From the NCBI GenBank assembly GCA_964393105.1, contig CAYMSM010000059.1, positions 1-40,160 of the forward strand: a stretch of 40,160 bases of DNA, written 5' to 3'. Origin of the DNA: CALMEC01 sp964393105 (GTDB lineage Bacteria; Actinomycetota; Thermoleophilia; Miltoncostaeales; Miltoncostaeaceae). Both the position numbers and the translations under genes were made by a program. The notes beneath the pieces are model-generated. The model saw only the letters and a list, made by a program, of their open reading frames with translations. It ran no database searches and had not been told where the DNA came from. Positions 31,034 through 38,792 of the stretch are shown here, one piece after another; within the stretch, counting starts at the first letter, position 1; each line of letters begins with the position of its first letter.

Positions 31034-31048
31034 GTGCCACGTGGGCAC
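31034..31048. promoter_or_regulatory. Dyad site in the kinase/regulator divergent spacer
   Basis: GTGCC-ACGTG-GGCAC (31034-31048) has perfect 5-base arms around ACGTG. It lies 37 bases upstream of the kinase operon's -10 box in the spacer before the response-regulator genes, a reasonable operator position. The binding protein is unknown. Confidence 0.3.
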
Positions 31049-31229
31049 TGTCAGAGCGCGCACACCCAGCATCGCGTGCGTTGTCCCATAAAAACTCCTA
31101 ACCGCATCCCCAAGACTCGACCTTTGAGGGGGGCAGACCTGGCAGGACGTGTAGCGCGGAAGCCGAACCAGGCGCCTATGCTTTCTGGGGAAGGCACTCC
31201 GTCCCCCACACGACCAGGAAAAGGCGCTC

Positions 31230-31607
31230 ATGGTTCGAGTCCTTCTCGCGGATGACAACGCGCAATTTCGCACGGTGCTGCGCCGACTCCTCGAACGCGA
31301 TCCCGACATCACCATCGTCGCCGAAGCGTCCAACGGTGCCGAGGCGATCTTGCTCGCCGAGGCGCACCGGCCCGATGTGGTCCTGATGGACGTATCCATG
31401 CCGAATCTGGATGGCGTCGAGGCGACGTATGAGCTCAAGGCGCGCATCCCTGATCTGACGGTGTTGATGCTGTCGATCGGCAACAAGCAGCAGGAAATCG
31501 AGGCCGGCCTGGCGGGTGGCGCGGCCGAGTACCTGATCAAAGGCGCGCCGGCAGCGGAGATCGTCGACGCGATCAAGCGGCACGGTGCGCTGAGCCCCGG
31601 ACGCTGA
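31230..31607 (+). CDS. Single-domain response regulator (CheY-like)
   Basis: A 125-residue receiver with all expected residues: acidic pair D8/D9 (LLADDNAQ), phospho-acceptor D54 (VLMDVSMPNLDG), Ser near the end of strand 4 (LMLSIGN) and conserved K104 (YLIKGAP). There is no output domain. It may act as a phosphate sink or bind a protein target. AGGAAAAGG precedes the ATG, and TATGCT (31176-31181) is a possible -10 box. It lies between the divergent sensor kinase operon and a full NarL-type regulator on the same strand, so it probably belongs to the same signalling unit. Confidence 0.9.
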   Translation: MVRVLLADDNAQFRTVLRRLLERDPDITIVAEASNGAEAILLAEAHRPDVVLMDVSMPNLDGVEATYELKARIPDLTVLMLSIGNKQQEIEAGLAGGAAEYLIKGAPAAEIVDAIKRHGALSPGR

Positions 31608-31678
31608 ACTCGTGAGGTTGATGGCGGCGACAGCCGCGAAGTGAGCTACGCTGTCCGATACGTGACGAAGCAGACCCA

Positions 31679-32335
31679 ATGACAGCCCGATCCTTGATGC
31701 GTGTCGCGATTGCAGATGATCACCGGCTGATGTTGGACGGGATCAAGCGTGCGCTCGAGACCGCTCCGGACATCGAGGTCGTAGGTGAGGCGATGAGCGG
31801 CGACGAGATGCTCGCGCTGCTTCCCACAATCGATCCGGACGTCGTGATCCTGGATCTTCGCATGCCCAACGGGGACGGACTCGACACGCTCTCGCGCATC
31901 CGCCAGGACCACCCCGGGATGAAGGTGATCATCCTGTCCATGTTCGAGGATTCCGAGCACATCGACCAGGCGTTGCAGCGTGGAGCCGACGGCTACGTCG
32001 TCAAGTCCATCAACCCGCTCGACCTGCCGTCGACAATCCGGCAGGTCGTCGAGGGCACGGTGCATCTGCGAGGCGTGGCGACATCGGCCACTTCCGCCGA
32101 GCAAGGCGACGCCCCCGCCGGCCCCAAGAGCGTCAGCGTCGACGTGCTCACCGAGCGCGAGCTCTCGATCTTGCGGCTCGTCGCAGAGGGATTGTCCAAT
32201 CTCGACATCGCCAACAGGCTCTTCGTGACCGAGCAAACCGTCAAGTTCCACCTCTCGAACATCTACCGCAAGCTCGGGGTGGCAAACCGTACCGAAGCCA
32301 CGCGGTACGCCTACCGCGCACGGTTGATCGAATAG
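31679..32335 (+). CDS. NarL/LuxR-family response regulator
   Basis: A 218-residue transcription factor. The receiver has the acidic pair in IADDHRLML, phospho-acceptor D59 (VVILDLRMPNGDG) and K109 (GYVVKS). A linker rich in Ala/Ser/Pro follows. The C-terminal LuxR-type helix-turn-helix is at about residues 154-210 (LTERELSILRLVAEGLSNLDIANRL ... VKFHLSNIYRKLG). It is the likely partner of the divergent HisKA_3 kinase. The start is ATG 31679; ATG 31697 is possible. TACGCT at 31647-31652 would give a leader of roughly 20 bases. Whether it controls the trp genes is not shown by the sequence. Confidence 0.9.
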   Translation: MTARSLMRVAIADDHRLMLDGIKRALETAPDIEVVGEAMSGDEMLALLPTIDPDVVILDLRMPNGDGLDTLSRIRQDHPGMKVIILSMFEDSEHIDQALQRGADGYVVKSINPLDLPSTIRQVVEGTVHLRGVATSATSAEQGDAPAGPKSVSVDVLTERELSILRLVAEGLSNLDIANRLFVTEQTVKFHLSNIYRKLGVANRTEATRYAYRARLIE

Positions 32336-32355
32336 GTCTCGCACGACGGGTCGGT

Positions 32356-32491
32356 TATGCTGGGTCGGATGACCGGAGCGACGACACCGATTGCCGACCC
32401 CTCAACGGTCGGTTCAGGCGATGATGGCGAGCCTTCCCAGAATCCGCCGCACACGGGTCGCCGGTCGCACGGTCGCGCCGCCTCCGCCTGA
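32356..32491 (+). promoter_or_regulatory. Leaderless upstream frame overlapping the corA start
   Basis: TATGCT (32356-32361) is seven bases before an ATG at 32369, the best leaderless signal in this spacer. That ATG opens a 40-codon frame (MTGATTPIADPSTVG...) ending at 32491, which overlaps the corA start at 32421 in another frame. It may be a regulatory upstream frame, or a one-base shift may hide a longer CorA N-terminus. Confidence 0.35.
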
Positions 32492-33422
32492 GCGCACCAT
32501 CGCGGACGTGCAGCGCCTCGAGGCGTTTGGCCTGACCTGGCTCAACATCGAGGCCCCGAGCGGAGTCGACGCACAGTGGTTGGCAGCCAACTACGACTTC
32601 CACGAGCTCGACATGGAGGACGTGCTCTCACGGCGCCAGCAGCGATCGAAGATCGACGAGTACCCGGACTATCTGTTTCTCGTCCTGCACTTCCCGCGCT
32701 ACGACAAGCGCACCGAACGCCTGCAGGCCGCCGAGCTCGACGTCTTCCTGGCAGACGACCTGCTCATCACGCTGCCCAAGGAGCCGCTCAAGCCGCTTGC
32801 AGCGATGTGGGCACAGTGCGAGGCGCGCGAAGACGATCGCGCGCGTCACATGAACAAGGGCTCGGGATACCTGCTCTACGAGCTCGTCGACCGGATGTAC
32901 GACTACTGCTTCCCGATCCTCAACAAGATCGGGCACAAGCTCGAGTGGATCGAGGACCAGATCTTCGAGGGCAAGAGTGAAGAGGTGGTCCGCGACATCT
33001 CGAATGCCACCCAGGAGATCATCAACTACCGCAAGATCATCAAGCCGCAGCGTCCCACCCTTCGCGGGCTCGAGCGGGCGACGCAGCGATATGCACCGGA
33101 CGACCTCGAGATCTACTTCGACGATATCGTCGACAAGAACGAGCGGATCTGGGACGAGCTCGAGAACTCCAAGGAGGTCGTCGAGGCACTCGAGTCCACC
33201 AACGAGTCGTTCATCCGAAGCCGCCAGAACGAGCTCATCCGGGTGCTGACGCTGCTGTCGGCCATCCTCTTGCCGCTGACCCTCGTGACGGGCTTCTATG
33301 GCATGAATACCGGAGGCCTCCCGGGCGCGTCACACTGGTGGGGATCGCTGGTCGTGCTCGGCGTCATGGCCGCCATCGGCGGCGTGATGGTGTGGTTCTT
33401 CCACCGCAAGCGCTGGCTCTAG
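32421..33422 (+). CDS. corA: CorA-family divalent metal transporter
   Basis: Pentameric Mg2+/Co2+ channel. A large cytoplasmic N-terminal domain opens with TWLNIEAPSG, and long helices occupy about residues 170-280. Two C-terminal membrane helices carry the diagnostic GMNTGG loop (VTGFYGMNTGG, equivalent to the GMN filter) and a basic end, HRKRWL. From the first ATG of the pair at 32421 the product is 333 residues. The upstream TTG in frame has no support. The -10 box at 32356 would give a 52-base leader to this ATG, or serve the overlapping upstream frame instead. The spacing to the HIT gene downstream is 22 bases, so co-transcription is possible. Confidence 0.92.
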   Translation: MMASLPRIRRTRVAGRTVAPPPPERTIADVQRLEAFGLTWLNIEAPSGVDAQWLAANYDFHELDMEDVLSRRQQRSKIDEYPDYLFLVLHFPRYDKRTERLQAAELDVFLADDLLITLPKEPLKPLAAMWAQCEAREDDRARHMNKGSGYLLYELVDRMYDYCFPILNKIGHKLEWIEDQIFEGKSEEVVRDISNATQEIINYRKIIKPQRPTLRGLERATQRYAPDDLEIYFDDIVDKNERIWDELENSKEVVEALESTNESFIRSRQNELIRVLTLLSAILLPLTLVTGFYGMNTGGLPGASHWWGSLVVLGVMAAIGGVMVWFFHRKRWL

Positions 33423-33444
33423 AGCGCTGCGATCGCGCGACATC

Positions 33445-33924
33445 ATGTGGGCCCCGTGGCGGACGAGGTACGTCGCCACGCCTCATGACGAACGCCCCGA
33501 TGGGTGTGTCTTCTGCGATCTGCCCGCGCAAGGCGACGACATCGCGACCTATATCCTGCGCCGCGGCCGCTCGGCCTACGTGATCATGAACCTGTACCCA
33601 TACAACAACGGCCATCTGATGGTCGTCCCGTACGCCCACGATTCGGTGCTGACAGTGCTTGATGCCGACGTGGTGCACGAGATGATGGAGCTCACCCAGG
33701 TGAGCCAGCGGGTCGTCCAGGACGCGATGCGTCCCCAGGGGTTCAATCTCGGCATGAACCAGGGCAGGGCGGCGGGCGCGGGCATCGACGAGCACCTGCA
33801 TCTGCACATCGTGCCCCGCTGGATCGGTGACACCAACTTCATGCCTGCTGTCGGTGACACGCGCGTGATGCCGCAACACCTCGACGAGACATACGCGCTC
33901 CTGCGCCGAAGGTTCGACGCGTGA
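33445..33924 (+). CDS. HIT family nucleotide hydrolase/transferase
   Basis: A 159-residue histidine-triad protein. The active-site motif is HLHLHIVPR near residue 118, preceded by NQGRAAGAGIDE. The N-terminal MWAPWRTRYV and GCVFCDLP segment matches actinobacterial Ap4A phosphorylase/AMP-type HIT proteins. It should act on AMP-linked or dinucleoside polyphosphate substrates. It overlaps the following phosphohexomutase gene at its stop (GTGA). No Shine-Dalgarno sequence is evident before ATG 33445. Confidence 0.9.
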   Translation: MWAPWRTRYVATPHDERPDGCVFCDLPAQGDDIATYILRRGRSAYVIMNLYPYNNGHLMVVPYAHDSVLTVLDADVVHEMMELTQVSQRVVQDAMRPQGFNLGMNQGRAAGAGIDEHLHLHIVPRWIGDTNFMPAVGDTRVMPQHLDETYALLRRRFDA

Positions 33925-35273
33925 CGCTCGACCCGGCCGCGTTCAAGGCATACGACGTCCGCGGCACCTACCCGGATCAACTCGACGAGGAGGGCGCCGA
34001 GCGGATCGGACGGGCGTTCCCAGCGCTGACCGGAGCGACGCGTGTCGCCGTAGGGCACGATGTACGGCTCTCCTCACCATCCATGTCGGCGGCGTTCTGC
34101 GACGGGGTGCGCAGCGCGGGCGCGGACGTGTGCGAGCTGGGGCTCGCCGCGACCGAGATGGTGTACTTCGCGGTCGCAGACGGCGGATACGACGCAGGTG
34201 CCGTCATCACCGCAAGCCACAACCCACCGAACTACACTGGCGCCAAGCTCGTGCTCGCCGGTGCGCTGCCGCTCTCGGGCGACACCGGCATCGGTGAGCT
34301 CGGGCGAATGGCCGCGGCAGACACCACCCCAGCTGCTGCCCAACCGGGCGGCACGTCGACCGACCCGGGCCTGCTGGAGCGGTTCGTCGACTGCGCGCTG
34401 GGGTTCGTCACGGCCGAGCGCATCGGAGGGCTGCGCGTGGTCATGGACGCGGCCAACGGCATGGCCGGGCTCTATCTCCCCCCCGTCATCGAGCGCTTGA
34501 CGATCGACGCGGTGCCGTACTTCCTGAACCTCGACGGCCGGTTTCCCAACCACGAGCCCAACCCGCTCCTCGACGAGAACCGCATGTTCATCGAGTCCAA
34601 GGTCGTCGAGGAGCGCGCGGACCTGGGCATCGCGTGGGATGGCGACGCCGACCGGTGCTTCTTCATCGACGACACCGGCGCGTTCGTCCCGGGTGATTTC
34701 CTGACGGCGCTCCTGGCCGAGCACCTACTCCGACGGCACGGACCCGCGCCCATCGTCTATGACCTGCGCGCATCCTGGGCGGTGCGCGACACGATCCTGG
34801 CCGCAGGCGGCATTCCGGACGAGCATCGCGTCGGCCATGCGTTCATCAAGCGTCGCATGCGCGAGATCGACGCACTTTTTGCCGGCGAGGTGAGCGGCCA
34901 CTACTATTTCCGCGCGTTCTTCTACGCCGATGCCGGCCTGATCCCCGCGCTCCTGATCCTCGAGCTCCTCGCGGAATCCGGACGTCCACTGTCGGAGCTC
35001 GTCGCGCGCTTTCGCGACAAGTACCACATCTCCGGTGAGATCAACTCGACGGTGCTCGACACAGGCGCCGCGCTCCAGCGCATTCGCGACCGGTACGCCG
35101 ATGGACGCCAAACCGAGATGGACGGCTTGTCGGTCGCGTTCGACGACTGGCACTTCAACGTGCGCCCCTCCAACACCGAGCCGCTCCTTCGACTCAACCT
35201 GGAGTCGCTGGTCTCCGGCGCGGACATGGAGCGGCGGCGCGACGAGGTCCTCGACCTGATTCACGCCCGCTAA
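33921..35273 (+). CDS. manB: Phosphomannomutase/phosphoglucomutase
   Basis: Alpha-D-phosphohexomutase that interconverts hexose 1- and 6-phosphates for cell-envelope sugar nucleotides (450 residues). All four family loops are present: the phosphoserine loop TASHNPP, metal-binding DGDADR, sugar-recognition GEVSGHYYF and the C-terminal phosphate loop RPSNTEP. The opening AFKAYDVRGTYPDQ is typical of ManB. The GTG start overlaps the HIT stop. Whether mannose or glucose is preferred cannot be told. A ferredoxin gene follows 14 bases downstream. Confidence 0.94.
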   Translation: MTLDPAAFKAYDVRGTYPDQLDEEGAERIGRAFPALTGATRVAVGHDVRLSSPSMSAAFCDGVRSAGADVCELGLAATEMVYFAVADGGYDAGAVITASHNPPNYTGAKLVLAGALPLSGDTGIGELGRMAAADTTPAAAQPGGTSTDPGLLERFVDCALGFVTAERIGGLRVVMDAANGMAGLYLPPVIERLTIDAVPYFLNLDGRFPNHEPNPLLDENRMFIESKVVEERADLGIAWDGDADRCFFIDDTGAFVPGDFLTALLAEHLLRRHGPAPIVYDLRASWAVRDTILAAGGIPDEHRVGHAFIKRRMREIDALFAGEVSGHYYFRAFFYADAGLIPALLILELLAESGRPLSELVARFRDKYHISGEINSTVLDTGAALQRIRDRYADGRQTEMDGLSVAFDDWHFNVRPSNTEPLLRLNLESLVSGADMERRRDEVLDLIHAR

Positions 35274-35287
35274 AGGAGATATTGGAG

Positions 35288-35524
35288 GTGGCCGAGATCG
35301 AGATCGACGGTGTCAAGTACAGGCTGCGGGTCGACCACGAGCTGTGCATGGGCAACCGCGTCTGCGAGGCGCACCTGGCCGAGGTGTTCACCGTCGACGA
35401 CGAGACCAACCTCTCGAGCGTCGTCGAGGGGGTGCTGCGCCCCGAACTCGCCGAGGCGGTCCGCGAAGCCGTCGCCGATTGTCCGCAGGACGCGATCATC
35501 TTGGAGCGGCTTGACGGGCCCTGA
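35288..35524 (+). CDS. Three-cysteine ferredoxin, probably [3Fe-4S]
   Basis: Seventy-eight residues with the pattern C-x5-C (ELCMGNRVCE), a spacer and CPQDAI. This matches the actinobacterial [3Fe-4S] ferredoxins that often serve P450 or other oxygenases, although none is nearby. AAGGAG (35273-35278) lies nine bases before GTG 35288; a TTG at 35282 is closer but would leave only three bases, so I prefer the GTG. It follows manB and overlaps the next ATPase frame, suggesting an operon. The electron donor and acceptor are unknown. Confidence 0.82.
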   Translation: MAEIEIDGVKYRLRVDHELCMGNRVCEAHLAEVFTVDDETNLSSVVEGVLRPELAEAVREAVADCPQDAIILERLDGP

Positions 35525-36140
35525 GGCGCCGCCCGCGCTCGCGGTGCGCGACGTCGAGGTGGTCTATCAGCGTGGAGGCGAGCTGGCGTGTCGGGACGTC
35601 ACCTTCACGCTGGGCGCGGGCGAGGCGCTCCTGCTCACGGGAGACCACGGCGCGGGCAAGACGAGCCTCCTTCGCGCGGTCCTCGGCTTGGTGATCGCAC
35701 GGGGTGAGGTCACCCTCTTCGGACACGCGCCCGGGGCACCCGAGCTCGCCCGCCACGTCGGATACGGCCCGCAGGGACGGACGTTCCTCGAACGCCACAC
35801 CCCGTCCGAGGTCGTGGGCCTCGTGACCGCCTTGCGAACCGGCCGACACGCTCAGGCTGTCGCAAACGACGCGCTCGAGCGCTCCGGGATCCCACGCCCG
35901 CGACACGGGGCCCGCACGCTGGACGTCGAGGAGGTCCGGCGTGTCGCGCTCGCATGCGCCACGGCAGCCGATCCTGATCTCGTCGTACTCGACGATCCCT
36001 GGGAGTTTCCGGAAACGCGTGCGGAGATCGAACGTGCCCGAGCGCGCGGAGCCGCCGTCCTGGTCGCGACCGACGAGGCTGGCGGCTTTGCCACGCTCCT
36101 CGGTCGCACGCTCACCCTGGTCGACGGCGTCCCGACGTGA
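35511..36140 (+). CDS. Small ABC transporter ATP-binding protein with degenerate motifs
   Basis: A 209-residue ATPase. Walker A is intact (GDHGAGKTS, about residues 44-52) and a Q-loop-like GPQG is present. The usual LSGGQ signature is replaced by LDVEEVRRVALA, and Walker B ends LVVLDDPWE, with Asp where the catalytic Glu normally sits. Hydrolysis may therefore be slow or need a partner. The only reasonable start is a TTG at 35511, preceded by GGAG, which lies inside the last codons of the ferredoxin gene (14-base overlap). The permease starts in its stop (GTGA). The substrate is unknown. Confidence 0.75.
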   Translation: MTGPEAPPALAVRDVEVVYQRGGELACRDVTFTLGAGEALLLTGDHGAGKTSLLRAVLGLVIARGEVTLFGHAPGAPELARHVGYGPQGRTFLERHTPSEVVGLVTALRTGRHAQAVANDALERSGIPRPRHGARTLDVEEVRRVALACATAADPDLVVLDDPWEFPETRAEIERARARGAAVLVATDEAGGFATLLGRTLTLVDGVPT

Positions 36141-36952
36141 TCGCCCAGAGCCTGCGTCTCGTCGGATACGAACTTGGCCACCTGCTGCGCCGCCGCTGGT
36201 TGTGGGCGGTTGTGCTCGCGGGTGTCGTCGCCGTGGCGATCGCCTCCGCGAGCATCGCGAGCGAGGCCGCACAGGCCCAGTCGGATGACTTCCGGGCCGT
36301 GGCGGCTTCGCTGCTCCTGGTGGGTGGTCTGACGCTGGCATTGTCGTTGGGGGCGACGACGATCTGGAGCGGCGGGATCACGGGCGGGCTTGGCCTGCTC
36401 GTGGGATCCGGGGCCCGGCGCACGGAGGTCACGCTGGCCCGCGTCGGGGCCCGCCTCATCACCCTCCTCCTCGCGCTCGGAGTGTGGTGCGCGACCCTCC
36501 AGCTCGCGAGCCTCGCGCTCGGGCGGGGATGGGATGGTCCGCTGGCGGTCCATGTCGCCGCAGCCGGGGAGACGCATGCCGTCGTGATGCTCGCCACCGC
36601 GGCCGTCAGCACGGTGATGGGACCTGCCGTCTCGGCGATCGTCGGGTTGATCGTCCATGTCACCGCCCAAGCCGCGGTCAACCTGGAGGCGGCAGCGGAT
36701 CTGGGGCGGCTGGGAAGCGCGAACCGGCTCGCTCACGTGTTGTACAACAGCGCCCCTCGCTCGGTGTCATCACCCATGATCGTCGAGCTGCAGAACCGCG
36801 GAGCCGGCGGCCCGGCGGCGCCCCAGTTCGAGATCAACGGCCTGCCGATCCCGCTGCCGGCGGCCGGGGTCGGCACCGTGCTCTTCACACTGTTCTGGTG
36901 CGCGCTGTTCACGCTGCTGTGCGTGGCCGGGATGCGCCGCCGCACCCTGTAG
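36137..36952 (+). CDS. Membrane permease paired with the degenerate ABC ATPase
   Basis: A 271-residue ABC-2-like membrane protein with about six hydrophobic segments: WLWAVVLAGVVAVAIASASI, LLLVGGLTLALSLGATT, LITLLLALGVWCATLQLASLAL, VVMLATAAVSTVMGPAVSAIVGLIVHV and C-terminal GVGTVLFTLFWCALFTLLCVAGM. The start is GTG in the previous TGA. It forms a two-gene transport unit with the upstream ATPase and is the end of the plus-strand cluster; a tandem repeat follows and mqnE converges on it. The transported substrate cannot be read from sequence. Confidence 0.8.
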   Translation: MIAQSLRLVGYELGHLLRRRWLWAVVLAGVVAVAIASASIASEAAQAQSDDFRAVAASLLLVGGLTLALSLGATTIWSGGITGGLGLLVGSGARRTEVTLARVGARLITLLLALGVWCATLQLASLALGRGWDGPLAVHVAAAGETHAVVMLATAAVSTVMGPAVSAIVGLIVHVTAQAAVNLEAAADLGRLGSANRLAHVLYNSAPRSVSSPMIVELQNRGAGGPAAPQFEINGLPIPLPAAGVGTVLFTLFWCALFTLLCVAGMRRRTL

Positions 36953-36976
36953 CCAGCCGCACACCGTCTCATTCAC

Positions 36977-37041
36977 CACCTGGTGTCTGACACCGGGTGT
37001 TGCATGCCCCACATGGTGCCTGACACCGGGTGTTGCATGCC
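36977..37041. repeat. Two tandem copies of a palindromic GGTGTC/GACACC repeat
   Basis: Copies at 36981-37008 and 37014-37041 are 28 bases each and differ at one position (T or C in the seventh base), with a 33-base period. The first copy, with its left flank, forms a palindrome whose arms are CACCTGGTGTC and GACACCGGGTG; each copy continues with TTGCATGCC. They sit between two convergent genes. Parts of the same sequence appear at 2244-2366. Confidence 0.75.
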
Positions 37042-37048
37042 GCGGCCC

Positions 37049-38140
37049 TTACGCCGAGGCGGTGAGTTCCTCGCGGTCGATGCGACGGTAGAGCGTGTCG
37101 CGCTCCACCGGCACGCGCCCGCCGGCGGTGACGAGGCCGCGGATGCGCTCTTGCGTCAAGCCGAGCGGCGTCTGCACGGTCGTGGCGTGCGCGATGCGCT
37201 CCTCGGTCAAAGTGCCGGACAGGTCGTCGAGCCCGTACGACAGGGCCTCGGCGGTGATCTCCTCGCCGATCATGACCCAGTGGCCCTTGAGGTGCGGGAA
37301 GTTGTCCAGGAAGAGCCGAGCAACGGCGATCGTCCGGAGCTTCTCCTCACGGGTCGGGCCGGGCAGGTACGCGAACTCGGTGTTGCCGGGCAGGAACGGC
37401 AGCGGGATGAACGCCTGGAACCCGCCCGTGTCGTCCTGCAGCTCACGCAGCTGGCGCATGTGGTCCACCTGCTCCTCGGGCGTCTCGAAATGGCCGAACA
37501 GCAGCGTCGCGTTGGTGCGCATGCCCTCGCCGTGTGCCTGGCGGTGCACTTGGAGCCACGTCTCGGCCGGCACCTTGCGGTCGGCGATGATCTTGCGCAC
37601 GCGCGGGCTGAAGACCTCTGCCCCGCCGCCCGGCATCGTGTCGTGACCGGCCGCCATCGTCCGCGTGAGGGCCTCGGCACTGGACACCTTCGACAGGCGT
37701 GCCACGAAGTCGATCTCGACCGCCGTCAATGCCGTCAGCGCGACGTGCGGGAGCGTCGACTTCAGCTCCCGGAACAACTCTTCGTAGTACTCGAGGTCGT
37801 ACTCCTTTGTCATCCCACCCACGATGTGCAGCTCGGTAATGCCGAGATCCGACAGCTGCTGGGCGCGGTCGACGAGCTGGTCGACCGAGTATGCGTATGC
37901 ACGCGCGTCCTTTTCGGTCCACACGGCGAACGCGCAGAACCCGCACCCCACGACGCAGATGTTGGTGGGGTTGAGGTGCGCGTTGACGTTGTAGGTGACC
38001 TCGTCGCCGTACATCCTGCGCGCCACGGCATCTGCCGCGGCCCCCAGGTCCTCCAGCGGCGCGTCACGGTAGAGGGTGACCGCCTCGTCCGCTGTGATTC
38101 GCTCGCCGTCCGCGGCGCGGGAAAGGATCGCATCGACCAT
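37049..38140 (-). CDS. mqnE: Aminofutalosine synthase (radical SAM)
   Basis: Radical-SAM enzyme of the futalosine route to menaquinone, joining an adenosyl unit to the MqnA product. The 363-residue protein has the [4Fe-4S] motif CVVGCGFC (C62, C66, C69). MqnE-type signatures are HIVGGMTKEYDLEYYEEL, TALTAVEIDFVAR, FGHFETPEEQVDHM and DTGGFQAFIPLPFLPGNTEF. The related MqnC has different text at these points, so I favour MqnE. TAACGT stands six bases before ATG 38140, a leaderless signal. No other mqn gene is in view. It implies menaquinone-dependent respiration, in line with heme A synthesis at the other end of the window. Confidence 0.93.
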   Translation of the reverse strand: MVDAILSRAADGERITADEAVTLYRDAPLEDLGAAADAVARRMYGDEVTYNVNAHLNPTNICVVGCGFCAFAVWTEKDARAYAYSVDQLVDRAQQLSDLGITELHIVGGMTKEYDLEYYEELFRELKSTLPHVALTALTAVEIDFVARLSKVSSAEALTRTMAAGHDTMPGGGAEVFSPRVRKIIADRKVPAETWLQVHRQAHGEGMRTNATLLFGHFETPEEQVDHMRQLRELQDDTGGFQAFIPLPFLPGNTEFAYLPGPTREEKLRTIAVARLFLDNFPHLKGHWVMIGEEITAEALSYGLDDLSGTLTEERIAHATTVQTPLGLTQERIRGLVTAGGRVPVERDTLYRRIDREELTASA

Positions 38141-38146
38141 GTTGGC

Positions 38147-38152
38147 ACGTTA
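38147..38152 (-). promoter_or_regulatory. Leaderless -10 box of mqnE
   Basis: TAACGT on the minus strand lies six bases before ATG 38140; no Shine-Dalgarno sequence is present. Confidence 0.5.
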
Positions 38153-38296
38153 TCAAGCGGCTCCGGTCGGCCGTCCTGCAAACGGCCCACGGCGACGGGC
38201 ACGTTGACCCAAGTGTTCCATGCGAAGTTCGGTGATGAGCTGGCGAGTCGGGAGCACTCCGGCACCGCAAGGGGGGTGCTGCTAGCCTCGCGCGCC

Positions 38297-38623
38297 GTGG
38301 CCTACGCAGACGAATTCACCGCGCTCCTCGCCGAACAGCCCGAGGACTGGGCGTTCTTCGAGTGCTTCCTGACGGTCGACGATCCGCGCCGGCTGACCGA
38401 CGCGCGCGTCGCGCTGGGTCGCGCCAACGCACGCCCCGTGCGCTCTCCCGGCGGGCACGACTTCGAGATCACCGTCGCCAACACATGGGGCCACGGCGCG
38501 ACCGCCGGGGTGGTCCAGAGCGCCCTTCGCATCCTGGACGACCGGCAGATCACAGGACGGATCTGGTATGGCGCAACCTACGACATGCTGCGGCCCGCTC
38601 CGCCGCACCGGTTCGGTCCCTAA
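38297..38623 (+). CDS. Hypothetical protein (108 aa)
   Basis: Unrecognised small soluble protein with good coding character (AYADEFTALLAEQPEDWAFFECFLTVDDPRRL ... ATYDMLRPAPPHRF). The middle has HDFEITVANTWGHGATAG, with several His residues that could bind a metal or substrate. I start at GTG 38297, because TAGCCT (38283-38288) lies eight bases upstream in the leaderless arrangement seen elsewhere; the very long frame upstream is a shadow of mqnE. Its TAA stop lies inside the left arm of the large inverted repeat that separates it from the next gene, with which it probably forms an operon. Confidence 0.68.
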   Translation: MAYADEFTALLAEQPEDWAFFECFLTVDDPRRLTDARVALGRANARPVRSPGGHDFEITVANTWGHGATAGVVQSALRILDDRQITGRIWYGATYDMLRPAPPHRFGP

Positions 38624-38792
38624 GTGGTCGCTCTCGTAAGTACGGGCACGTATCCCGAGCGAAAACCGAGTCAGGCAAGGACGCAGTGTCTCGCCGCTAT
38701 CGGTACCCATAACGGTGAGACCGAGGACACCGCCTGGCGAAGGTTTGCAGCCGGGATACGAGGTTGTACTTGCGAGAGCGACCACTAAGGGA
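38617..38792 (+). ncRNA. Candidate rod-shaped structured RNA filling an intercistronic gap
   Basis: Positions 38617-38643 and 38766-38792 pair over 27 positions (25 Watson-Crick, one G-U, one A-A mismatch). Inside, CGTATCCCG/CGGGATACG (38649-38657 with 38752-38760), AAACC/GGTTT (38663-38667 with 38742-38746), CAGGC/GCCTG (38672-38676 with 38732-38736) and GTCTCGCCG/CGGTGAGAC (38688-38696 with 38713-38721) continue the helix, separated by near-symmetric 4-5 base internal loops. The right arm ends at the base before ATG 38793 and includes its only ribosome-site-like bases (AAGGGA). The stop of the upstream gene is in the left arm. It matches no riboswitch, SRP or tmRNA class I can recognise; 6S-like RNA or a foldback mobile element are alternatives. 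Confidence 0.5.

Noticed and set aside
36983..38623. 546-codon plus-strand frame covering mqnE
   Set aside because: Everything before about 38297 is antisense to mqnE and has no natural composition; only the last 108 codons look real.
38617..38792. Identification as SRP RNA, tmRNA, RNase P RNA or a known riboswitch
   Set aside because: No GGAA-loop/GCAGCC SRP signature, no tRNA-like ends, too short for RNase P, and no TPP, cobalamin, FMN, c-di-GMP or ZTP consensus could be matched.
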